Source: Micromonospora sp. HK10 (GTDB lineage Bacteria; Actinomycetota; Actinomycetes; Mycobacteriales; Micromonosporaceae). Taken from it: a stretch of DNA of 50,397 nt. The DNA is taken from positions 1 through 50,397 of the forward strand of contig NZ_KQ058760.1 of assembly GCF_000982955.1 (NCBI RefSeq), given 5' to 3'. A program made the translations under genes and the position numbers. Shown here piece after piece: positions 42,365 through 49,422 of this stretch. The notes beneath the pieces are model-generated. The model was not told the origin of the DNA. It did no database searches and saw nothing but the letters and a program-made list of their open reading frames with translations. Every line of letters begins with the position of its first letter. The stretch's first letter is position 1.

Positions 42365-42395
42365 GTGGGTGCGGGACGTGATAGACACCGGACCC

Positions 42396-43055
42396 ATGCG
42401 GGTGGTGATCGCGGACGACGCCGTACTGCTCCGGGAGGGGCTGATCCGGCTGCTGACCGAGTCGGGGCACGAGGTGGTGGCCGCCGTCGGTGACGGGGAC
42501 GCCCTGGTCGAGGCGGTCGTGGCGCACCGCCCGGACGTCTCGGTGGTGGACGTGCGGATGCCGCCCTCGCACACCGACGAGGGGCTGCGGGCGGCGGTGG
42601 AGGCGCGCCGGCGGGTGCCGCGTACGCCGGTCCTGGTGCTCTCCCAGTACGTCGAGGTGTCGTACGCCGACGACCTGCTGGCCACCGCCGGCGGGGCCGG
42701 CGGGGGCGGGATCGGCTACCTGCTCAAGGACCGGGTGGCCGCGATCGACGAGTTCCTGGACGCGCTGAACCGGGTGGCCGTCGGCGGCACGGTGCTCGAC
42801 CCGGAGGTGATCGGCCAACTGCTGGTCCGCCGGCGGCGCGACGATCCGCTGGCCGCACTCACCCCGCGCGAGCGGGAGGTGCTGGCGCTGATGGCCGAGG
42901 GCCGCTCGAACACCGCGATCGCCCGCACCCTGGTGGTCAGCGACGGCGCGGTCGAGAAGCACGTCCGCAACATCTTCACCAAGCTCGACCTCCCCGCCGA
43001 CGCCACCACCCACCACCGCCGGGTCCTCGCCGTCCTCACCCACCTCCGCGCCTGA
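42396..43055 (+). CDS. LuxR-type response regulator
   Basis: 219 residues. Receiver domain (MRVVIADDAVLLREGL) with acceptor D52 (VVDVRMP), and a C-terminal LuxR helix-turn-helix (LTPREREVLALMAEGRSNTAIAR, about 153-205). It pairs with the kinase upstream. The ATG at 42396 begins the conserved domain; a GTG at 42252 overlapping the kinase stop (GTGA) would add 48 residues made of a duplicated 18-residue Pro/Ala-rich segment and cannot be excluded. Confidence 0.9.
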   Translation: MRVVIADDAVLLREGLIRLLTESGHEVVAAVGDGDALVEAVVAHRPDVSVVDVRMPPSHTDEGLRAAVEARRRVPRTPVLVLSQYVEVSYADDLLATAGGAGGGGIGYLLKDRVAAIDEFLDALNRVAVGGTVLDPEVIGQLLVRRRRDDPLAALTPREREVLALMAEGRSNTAIARTLVVSDGAVEKHVRNIFTKLDLPADATTHHRRVLAVLTHLRA

Positions 43056-43075
43056 CCCCGCTGGCGGACGGGTCA
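43053..43075. terminator. Stop-codon palindrome between convergent genes
   Basis: TGACCC (43053-43058) pairs with GGGTCA (43070-43075). The tips are the stop codon of the response regulator and that of the HAD gene on the other strand. Short; weak terminator candidate. Confidence 0.3.
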
Positions 43076-43723
43076 GGGCAGGGTGTGGGCGAGGGTGACC
43101 GCCTGGGTGAGGGTGTCGGCGGTGGGGTGGCCGGAGGCGCGCAGCACGGCCGGGTCGGAGAGGCCGCCGGTGTAGAGGACGCAGCGGGCCCCCACCGAGG
43201 CGGCCGCGTCGGCGTCGTCCAGCGAGTCACCGATCAGCACCACGTCGTGGCCGGCCAGCCCCAGCTCGGCCAGGTGCTTCGCCAACCACCCGGCCTTGTG
43301 CCCGCCGCCGACCGTCTCCCGCAGCCCGTCCACCCGGGCGAAGTGCGGGGTCAGCCCGTACGTGTGCACGGTGGGCACCAGCTCGTCGTGGAACCACATC
43401 GACAGCAGCGACTGACTGCCCGGCCAGGCGGCGATCGCGTCGGTCGCGTCGGCCGCCAGCGCGCAACTGGTCAGCCCGGCCCGGTACGCGTCGTGGAAGA
43501 TCCGGTCCAGCTCGCCGAACGACGCGTCGTCGATCACCCGCCCCAGCATCTCGGCGTAGTAGTCGGCGATCGGCCGGCGGAACCGCTGCCGGTGCTCCGC
43601 GGCGCTGACCGCCGGACCGCCGGCGCTGGCGAAGGCCGTGTTGGTGGCGCGTACCACCAGGTCGAGGTCGTCGAGAAGGGTGCCGTTCCAGTCCCACACC
43701 AGGTGGCGCCGTGCGGTGGTCAT
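43073..43723 (-). CDS. HAD-superfamily hydrolase
   Basis: 216 residues with a HAD core and a helical cap. Motif I is DWNGT (D11), where the second Asp of the usual DxDGT is Asn; motif III K and motif IV GDSLDDADAA are intact. The WNGT form recurs in actinobacterial HADs, but loss of the acid/base Asp raises doubt about phosphatase activity. Possible roles: phosphoglycolate-type phosphatase or other HAD. The ATG follows TACAGT by 6 nt on the minus strand, suggesting an independent, leaderless promoter. Confidence 0.85.
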   Translation of the reverse strand: MTTARRHLVWDWNGTLLDDLDLVVRATNTAFASAGGPAVSAAEHRQRFRRPIADYYAEMLGRVIDDASFGELDRIFHDAYRAGLTSCALAADATDAIAAWPGSQSLLSMWFHDELVPTVHTYGLTPHFARVDGLRETVGGGHKAGWLAKHLAELGLAGHDVVLIGDSLDDADAAASVGARCVLYTGGLSDPAVLRASGHPTADTLTQAVTLAHTLP

Positions 43724-43729
43724 CGTTGC

Positions 43730-43735
43730 ACTGTA
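43730..43735 (-). promoter_or_regulatory. -10 hexamer TACAGT 6 nt before ATG
   Basis: On the minus strand TACAGT (TAnnnT) ends exactly 6 nt before the HAD gene ATG at 43723. No ribosome-binding site is present. Confidence 0.45.
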
Positions 43736-43744
43736 AGGGGCCGC

Positions 43745-43999
43745 TCAGAGCTGTGGGGTGGTGAGGTCCCGCAGCAGGCGTTCCTCCTCGACCCGCCAGT
43801 AGCCGTGCTCCTTGCCGTCCAGCAACACCACCGGCAGCCGGTCGCCGTACTCGCGCTCCAGCTCGATGTCGTCGGTGACGTCCTTCTCGACCCAGCGATC
43901 GCCGGTCACCGCCACCACCCGGTCCAGCGCGGCCCGGGCGTCCTCGCAGAGGTGGCAGCCGGGCCGGGTGATCAGGGTCAGCCGGGCGTCAGTGGACAT
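43745..43999 (-). CDS. Glutaredoxin-like thiol-disulfide protein
   Basis: 84 residues, one thioredoxin-fold domain: LTLITRPGCHLCEDA with CxxC at C15-C18, then a cis-Pro region RLPVVLLDG. The CHLC site is typical of small DUF836/glutaredoxin-like proteins rather than classical glutaredoxins (CPYC). Reduction partner unknown; mycothiol is the actinobacterial candidate. It overlaps the end of the upstream acyl-CoA synthetase gene by 11 nt, so co-translated. Confidence 0.88.
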   Translation of the reverse strand: MSTDARLTLITRPGCHLCEDARAALDRVVAVTGDRWVEKDVTDDIELEREYGDRLPVVLLDGKEHGYWRVEEERLLRDLTTPQL

Positions 44000-45620
44000 C
44001 GGGTACCTCCGTGCGGATCTCGGTCGGCGGGGCCGGGGACGGCACCGCGGTCGCCGGGCGGAGCTCGGTCTTGCGTACCTTGCCGATCGCCGAGTGGGGC
44101 AGGTGGTCGACGAACTCGACGGCGGTCGGGCACTTGAACCGGGCCAGGTTGCGCGCGCAGTGGCCGAGCAGTTCCTCCCCGGTCACGGTCGAGCCGGCCG
44201 CCCGCACCACGTACGCCCGGACAGTCTCGCCGGTCCGCGGGTGCGGCACCCCCAGGACGGCCGACTCGGCCACCCCCGGATGCGCCTCGAGCACCAGCTC
44301 CACCTCGTGCGGATAGACGTTGAAGCCGTTCACCAGGATCAGCTCGCCGAGCCGGTCGACCAGGTAGAGGTCGCCGTCGGCGTCGGCGTACCCGACGTCG
44401 CCGGTGGCCCACCAGCCGTCGGCGTCCGGCCCGTCCCGCCCGTCCGGCCAGTAGCCGGAGAAGAGGTTGTCGCCGCGGACCACGATCTGCCCCGGGTCGC
44501 TGCCGGACGGGTCATCGGCCAGGTGCAGCTCGTCGGCGTCCTCCTCGGCCACCGGCACGCCGTCGCGCCACAGGTCCGCGCCGTCCGGGCCGACCAGGCG
44601 CAGCTCGACCCCGGGCAGCGGCCGGCCGATCGAGCCGGGTCGGGGTTCCCCGCCGACGAGGGTGGAGGTGAGCACCGGAGCGGTCTCGGTGAGCCCGTAC
44701 CCGACGTGCACCGGATGCCCGGTGACCTCGGTGAAGCGGCCCGCGACGGCCGGCGGCAGCGGCGCGGCGCCGCAGACGGCCACCCGGACCGAGGCCAGCG
44801 CCGCCGCGCCGGCACGGTCCGCGTCGGCCCAGGTGAGAAACATCGACGGTACGCCGACCAGCACGCTGACCCGGTGCCGGGCGATGTCGGCGAGCGCCCC
44901 GGTCGAGTGGAGTTCGTCCACCAGCACCCCGGTGGCGCCGTGGTGCACGACGGCGCCGAGCCCGGAGTTCAACCCGTACGCGTGGAACAGCGGCAGGGCG
45001 AGCAGCACGGTGTCGTCGGGGCCGACCACGGGCGGGGTGATCCGGCCGACCTGCTCGTGGTTGGCGGCCAGGGCGCGGTGCGACAGCATCGCCCCCTTGG
45101 GCCGGCCCTCGGTGCCGGAGGTGTAGAGCAGGACGGCGAGGTCGTCGCCGGCCCGGGTGGGGAACTCCCCGGGGTCGCCGTCACCGTCGGTGGTCGGCGG
45201 GGCGGTGTGCACGGCGGCCAGCGCCGGCAGCTCGCCGGCCGGTACCCGGTCCCGGACCGCCGCGGCACAGACCAGCACGGTGGCGGCCGAGTCGGTCAGC
45301 ACGTGCCGCAGCTCCGGGCTGGTGAAGCCGGGGTTCACCGGCACCGCCACCAGGCCGGCGCGGAGCGCCGCGAGGTAGGTGACCACGAAATCGGGGGTGT
45401 TGCCGAGGGCGATGGCCACCCGGGGCGGGTGGGTGTCCCCGGGGGACGGTGGGGCCGCGAGGGTCAGCGCGCGGGCGGTGGCGGTGACCGCCGCGTCCAG
45501 TTCGGACCAGGTCAGCGTCCGGTCCCGCCAGTGCAGCGCGGCACGGTCACCGTCGGTGATGGCCGTCCGGCGGAGCCGGTCGGCGAGGTTCGGCGCGGAG
45601 CTGTCGGCTGCGTCCTGCAC
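43989..45620 (-). CDS. AMP-binding acyl-CoA synthetase (long-chain fatty acid type)
   Basis: 543 residues from a GTG; an in-frame GTG at 45638 and a longer open frame exist upstream, but family similarity starts here (NLADRLRRTAITDGDRAAL). Motifs: P-loop LLYTSGTEGRPKGAM near 170, YGLTETAP, TGDVGY, and DRLGELILVNGFNVYPHEVE, with the catalytic Lys near the end (AIGKVRKTEL). It activates a carboxylate with ATP and joins it to CoA. The substrate is likely a fatty acid, unproven. No signal peptide; cytosolic or membrane-associated. Confidence 0.9.
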   Translation of the reverse strand: MQDAADSSAPNLADRLRRTAITDGDRAALHWRDRTLTWSELDAAVTATARALTLAAPPSPGDTHPPRVAIALGNTPDFVVTYLAALRAGLVAVPVNPGFTSPELRHVLTDSAATVLVCAAAVRDRVPAGELPALAAVHTAPPTTDGDGDPGEFPTRAGDDLAVLLYTSGTEGRPKGAMLSHRALAANHEQVGRITPPVVGPDDTVLLALPLFHAYGLNSGLGAVVHHGATGVLVDELHSTGALADIARHRVSVLVGVPSMFLTWADADRAGAAALASVRVAVCGAAPLPPAVAGRFTEVTGHPVHVGYGLTETAPVLTSTLVGGEPRPGSIGRPLPGVELRLVGPDGADLWRDGVPVAEEDADELHLADDPSGSDPGQIVVRGDNLFSGYWPDGRDGPDADGWWATGDVGYADADGDLYLVDRLGELILVNGFNVYPHEVELVLEAHPGVAESAVLGVPHPRTGETVRAYVVRAAGSTVTGEELLGHCARNLARFKCPTAVEFVDHLPHSAIGKVRKTELRPATAVPSPAPPTEIRTEVPDVH

Positions 45621-46109
45621 GATGGCTGAGTCTGGCACAGCCGGGCCCGGCCGGCCACGGCCGACGGGCGGGGCGAGGGCCGGCTCGCCGGGTTCCGGAC
45701 CGGAGGAATCCTCGCCCCGCACCGGTGCGGTCGGCGGCTGGCGCGCGTCCCCCCGACGGGACTCTGTGACGGGTCGGACAGGATTACCGGGCGCGGGAAC
45801 GAACCGCGGTCCGGCCGGCGGACGCGGTTCGCGGGCAGGCCGGACGGGTGTCCCGGCGGAACCGCCGCGACACGCCGAGCGATGCGAGAAGTTGGCTCCG
45901 ACCTGGACTTTCCACTCCGGACCAGGTTCCGGCTGGAAAGTCAACCGCACCCGACGGACAACGGGTCCGCCAATTGCGCGACCGGGCGGGAAATACTTCC
46001 GCCCTGTGTAACGGACTTGCCACGCGTGGGTGACGTTGGCCCTATCATCACTCGGGTCGGCTCACCCCATTTGCCGTGAGTCGACACCCCTCAGCCCGAG
46101 GAGGCCCCC
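45621..46109. other. Upstream region of the sigma-factor locus, no gene seen
   Basis: 489 bp between divergent units. It holds an imperfect inverted repeat GGGCGGGAA-ATAC-TTCCGCCC (about 45984-46004), a perfect palindrome CCACGCGTGG (46020-46029) and TATCAT (46043-46048), a possible -10. The palindrome is a candidate binding site for the regulator of the sigma factor. Confidence 0.45.
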
Positions 46110-46265
46110 GTGCCTGTGAGCGCATTGGACCCGCACCTCAAGGGGATCTGCCGCCCGTCGGCACGCCCCGCAACGGCCCTGCCCGACCGGGCCGTGCCCG
46201 GTCCCGCCGCGGCCCCGCGGCACCCGGTGCCGTCTCGTACCGTCCGGATCGGGGAGGCGCGGTGA
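46110..46265 (+). CDS. Small ORF (51 aa) upstream of and coupled to the sigma factor
   Basis: A short ORF from GTG with GAGGAGG at a 5-nt spacing, the best ribosome-binding site in this region. Its stop TGA overlaps the start GTG of the sigma factor (GTGA), so translation would be coupled. The product begins MPVSALDPHLKGICRP and is Pro/Arg-rich, with no recognised domain. G+C at third codon positions is about 86%, against about 70% in the overlapping sigma frame upstream of its start. It may be a leader or regulatory peptide; no known homologue is recognised. Confidence 0.6.
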   Translation: MPVSALDPHLKGICRPSARPATALPDRAVPGPAAAPRHPVPSRTVRIGEAR

Positions 46266-47260
46266 CCACGTTCGGCTACGCGGAGCGCCCCGCCACCGGG
46301 GTGACCGGCCCGACCCAGCGGACCCCCGTCAACGAGCGGATCGAACCCGCCCCGCGCACCTCGTCCGAAGGGCTGTGGAGCCTCGCGGCGGTGCGGGGCG
46401 AGGGGACCCGGCGGGGCCGCAACCGCTCGCACCCCAACGAGGCACCAACGCGCCCGGCGGTGCCCGGGGGGAACGCGAAGTCCGCCACCGGCCGGCTCGG
46501 CGCGCCGTCCCGGCCGGCCATGCCGGCGCAGGGCCGCCGGGGGGACACCCCGGCACCGGCGACGCCGGCCGAGACCGAGCCGTCGGCGGCCGAGACCGCC
46601 GTGCTGCCCGCCGTACCGGCCGGCGACACGGCCGTCCTGCCGGCGGTGCCCGCCCAGCCGGCCACCGGCTACCCGAGCCGGCCCGACCCGTCGGACCCGG
46701 CGACGGAGGTCTGGGCGCTGGTCGAGCGGGCCCAGGCCGGCGAGGCCGAGGCGTTCGGCCTGATCTACGACCGGTACGTGGACACGGTCTTCCGCTTCGT
46801 CTACTTCCGGGTCGGCAACCGGCAGCTCGCCGAGGACCTCACCTCCGACACCTTCCTGCGGGCCCTCAAGCGGATCGGCAGCTTCACCTGGCAGGGCCGG
46901 GACCTCGGCGCCTGGCTGGTCACCATCGCCCGCAACCTGGTCGCCGACCACTTCAAGTCCGGCCGGTACCGGCTGGAGGTCACCACCGGCGACGTGCTCG
47001 ACGCGGACCGGGAGGACCGGGGGCCGGAGGGCAGCCCGGAGGCGGCGGTGGTCGAGCACATCACCAACGTCGCCCTGCTCACCGCCGTCAAGCAGCTCAA
47101 CCCCGAGCAGCAGGAGTGCATCGTGCTCCGCTTCCTCCAGGGCTTCTCGGTGGCCGAGACGGCCCGGGCGATGGGCAAGAACGAGGGCGCCATCAAGGCC
47201 CTGCAGTACCGCGCGGTCCGGGCCCTGGCCCGTCTCCTGCCCGACGGCTTCCAACCCTGA
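46262..47260 (+). CDS. bldN: ECF sigma factor, sigma-BldN-like, with long N-terminal extension
   Basis: 332 residues from the GTG with GGGGAGG at 4 nt. The first ~148 residues are low-complexity, with a repeat ETAVLPAVPAGDTAVLPAVPA. Sigma region 2 (FGLIYDRYVDTVFRFVYFRVG to about 235) and region 4 (about 265-325, LTAVKQLNPEQQECIVLRFLQGFSVAETARAMG) follow. The Streptomyces developmental sigma factor BldN also has a long N-terminal extension removed by processing, and its gene is followed by the RsbN anti-sigma gene, as here. Assignment rests on domain order and context; the extension here is longer than the one I recall in Streptomyces. Confidence 0.75.
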   Translation: MTTFGYAERPATGVTGPTQRTPVNERIEPAPRTSSEGLWSLAAVRGEGTRRGRNRSHPNEAPTRPAVPGGNAKSATGRLGAPSRPAMPAQGRRGDTPAPATPAETEPSAAETAVLPAVPAGDTAVLPAVPAQPATGYPSRPDPSDPATEVWALVERAQAGEAEAFGLIYDRYVDTVFRFVYFRVGNRQLAEDLTSDTFLRALKRIGSFTWQGRDLGAWLVTIARNLVADHFKSGRYRLEVTTGDVLDADREDRGPEGSPEAAVVEHITNVALLTAVKQLNPEQQECIVLRFLQGFSVAETARAMGKNEGAIKALQYRAVRALARLLPDGFQP

Positions 47261-47549
47261 CCCGTTCCGCCCCGACCCGTCCGGCGACCCGCCGGGCGGG
47301 GTACGCGCACCCCTCGACGTCCCGTGGCACTGATCACGCTTGGTGATTTCGGGACCGTCCGCCCCGTAACCGGCACCCGGCACAAACCGTTTCTCCGGGT
47401 GCGACCAGTGGTTGTCCCGGCGTCCCCCGGGCCACCCGGTCCGGCGGGTTCGGTCGGCCGTCACGGCCGGCTGTCGCTGTCACGCTGCCACCGGTCGCTG
47501 GTGACCACGACGGCCGCCCGGCCGTGACCAGCGAGAGGGGGTGCCTGCG
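47261..47549 (+). other. Gap with a promoter, no gene
   Basis: 289 bp between the sigma and anti-sigma genes. It contains the BldN-like promoter at 47365-47393 and a GAGAGGGGG ribosome-binding site before the GTG at 47550. No small gene is convincing. Confidence 0.6.
47365..47393 (+). promoter_or_regulatory. Sigma-BldN-like promoter (CGTAAC-N17-CGTTTC)
   Basis: CGTAAC at 47365-47370 and CGTTTC at 47388-47393 are 17 bp apart. As I recall, sigma-BldN promoters in Streptomyces read about CGTAAC-N16-CGTTGA, so this is a close match. It lies about 155 bp before the RsbN-like start, which would make the sigma factor drive its own antagonist. Confidence 0.55.
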
Positions 47550-48419
47550 GTGGACAGCGACCTCTTCTCCCGTCGGCGTGCCGAGCGCTTCGCGCAGCTC
47601 CTCGACGAGGCCAACGGCGGCCGCCGGCACCACGTCCGCTCCTCGGCCGACGAGGAACTCGCCGCGCTCGTCGCGGTCAGCCGGCGGCTCACCGCCGACC
47701 GGCCGGCCGTCGAGGTGGACCGGGAGTTCCGCACCGGGCTGCGCGCCATGCTGGTGGCCACCGCCGAGCGGGAGGGCATCGGCGCCCCGGCGACGAGTGC
47801 GGTCGGCGCGGCGATCGGCGGTATCCGCGGTTCGCTGCTGCCGGCGGTGACCGGCCGCCGGGCCCGGGCCCGGGGCGCGATCCTGGTCGGCGTGGCCGCC
47901 GGCGCGATCGCCCTCTCCGGCATCTCCGCGGCGAGCGAGAACGCCCTGCCCGGCGACGCCCTGTACGGCATGAAGCGGTCCACCGAACGCGCCCAGCTCG
48001 CCCTGGCCAGCTCGGACCTCAGCCGGGGCCAGCTCTTCCTCGACTTCGCCCGGACCCGCCTCGACGAGGCGGCCACGGTCCGCAACGACCGGCTCGGGTT
48101 CAGCGCGGTGCTGGACGACATGGACGCCGACACCCGCCAGGGCGTACGCCTGCTCACCACCGTGGCGGCCCAGCGCTCCGACCCGGCCGGCCTGGACGCC
48201 GTCGACGCGTTCCTGACCGGGCAGCGGCGGGCGGTCAGCGGGCTGCTGGACCCGGCGGACCACGCCGACCGGGACCGCACCCGCCGCTCGCTGGCGCTGC
48301 TCGACGCCGTCGGCAACCGGGCCGACGCCCTCCGCTCCGCGATCGGCTGCGGCCTGCCGGCCCCGGCGGCCAGCGACGCGCTCGGGCCCACCCCGTCGGC
48401 CTGCCCCGGCAACCGCTGA
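47550..48419 (+). CDS. rsbN: RsbN-like anti-sigma factor (DUF5667)
   Basis: 289 residues from the GTG preceded by GAGAGGGGG at 8 nt; another GTG at 47541 overlaps that site and is less likely. Cytoplasmic N-terminus (about 1-100) with RRRAERFAQLLDEANG, a membrane helix about 108-128 (AILVGVAAGAIALSGISAA), and an extracytoplasmic DUF5667 domain with LPGDALYGMKRSTERAQLAL and helical segments. In Streptomyces, RsbN holds sigma-BldN at the membrane. Position directly after the BldN-like gene supports this. The C-terminal tail is Pro/Ala-rich. Confidence 0.78.
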   Translation: MDSDLFSRRRAERFAQLLDEANGGRRHHVRSSADEELAALVAVSRRLTADRPAVEVDREFRTGLRAMLVATAEREGIGAPATSAVGAAIGGIRGSLLPAVTGRRARARGAILVGVAAGAIALSGISAASENALPGDALYGMKRSTERAQLALASSDLSRGQLFLDFARTRLDEAATVRNDRLGFSAVLDDMDADTRQGVRLLTTVAAQRSDPAGLDAVDAFLTGQRRAVSGLLDPADHADRDRTRRSLALLDAVGNRADALRSAIGCGLPAPAASDALGPTPSACPGNR

Positions 48420-48531
48420 CCCGCGGCGGGACAGTCGCCACACTTCGCCACGCGGACACCTGGCCGTCACACCCCGCCGGATACGCTCGGTGGGGAGCCC
48501 CCATGGGGGGCCCGACGGGAGGGAGGTCGCC

Positions 48532-49410
48532 GTGACCGGCACCCGGAAGGTGACCGTCAGCACCGACGTCCACGGGCACACCGCCGGCTGGGCGGAGACC
48601 CCGGTGGCGCCGCCGGTCACCCCGACGCCCGATCCGGCCGCCGCCGCCTTCTTCGACGTGGACAACACGATGATGCAGGGCGCCTCGATCTACTGGTTCG
48701 CCCGCGGCCTGGCCGCCCGCAAGTACTTCACCGCCGGGGACCTGGCCCGGTTCGCCTGGCAACAGGCGAAGTTCCGGCTGCTCGCCACCGAGCACGCCGG
48801 GGACATGTCGCAGGCCAAGGAGGCGGCGCTCGCCTTCGTGCAGGGCTGGCGGGTGGACGACGTGGAACGGCTCGCGGAGGAGATCTTCGACGAGCTGATG
48901 GCACCGCGGATCTGGGCCGGCACCCGCAAGCTGGCCGAGCGGCACCTGGCCGCCGGGCAGCGGGTCTGGTTGGTCAGCGCCGCGCCGGTGGAGATCGGCC
49001 GGGTGATCGCCGCCCGCCTCGGGCTGACCGGCGCCATCGGCACGGTCGCCGAGGTGGTCGACGGCGCGTACACCGGACGGCTGGTCGGTGACCTGATGCA
49101 CGGGCCGGCCAAGGCCGAGGCGGTCGCCCAGCTGGCCGCCGTGGAGGGGCTGGACCTGTCCCGCTGTGCCGCCTACAGCGACTCGGTCAACGACCTGCCG
49201 ATGCTCTCCGCCGTCGGCCGCCCGGTGGCGGTGAACCCCGACCCGGCGCTGCTGCGGCAGGCCCGCGATCGGGGCTGGGACGTCCGCGACTTCCGCACCG
49301 GTCGCCGCGCGGTGAAGATCGCCGTGCCGTCCACGGCCGCCGCCGGGCTGCTCGCCGGCGCGGTCACCGCCGGCCTGGCCCTGCACCGGCGCCGTCACCG
49401 GCCGGACTGA
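48532..49410 (+). CDS. HAD-IB family phosphatase (SerB-like)
   Basis: 292 residues from the GTG with GGGAGG at 5 nt; another start 42 nt upstream lacks one. Motif I FFDVDNTMMQG has both Asp residues; motif II VSAAPVEIG, motif III with Lys (GPAKAEAV) and motif IV YSDSVNDLPML follow. A helical cap region (about 60-140) and a C-terminal helix (about 260-285, VPSTAAAGLLAGAVTAGLAL) that may anchor it to the membrane. It resembles phosphoserine phosphatase-like HAD-IB enzymes that sit with acyltransferases; substrate unproven. Confidence 0.88.
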   Translation: MTGTRKVTVSTDVHGHTAGWAETPVAPPVTPTPDPAAAAFFDVDNTMMQGASIYWFARGLAARKYFTAGDLARFAWQQAKFRLLATEHAGDMSQAKEAALAFVQGWRVDDVERLAEEIFDELMAPRIWAGTRKLAERHLAAGQRVWLVSAAPVEIGRVIAARLGLTGAIGTVAEVVDGAYTGRLVGDLMHGPAKAEAVAQLAAVEGLDLSRCAAYSDSVNDLPMLSAVGRPVAVNPDPALLRQARDRGWDVRDFRTGRRAVKIAVPSTAAAGLLAGAVTAGLALHRRRHRPD

Positions 49411-49422
49411 CCGGGCGCGGGC

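Noticed and set aside
45621..45950. N-terminal extension of the acyl-CoA synthetase to 45950
   Set aside because: Family similarity begins at about 45620 and the upstream codons look like intergenic GC-rich sequence.
46076..46261. Extending the sigma factor upstream to 46076
   Set aside because: No ribosome-binding site at that GTG, weaker third-position GC, and the 46262 GTG has a strong site coupled to the small ORF.
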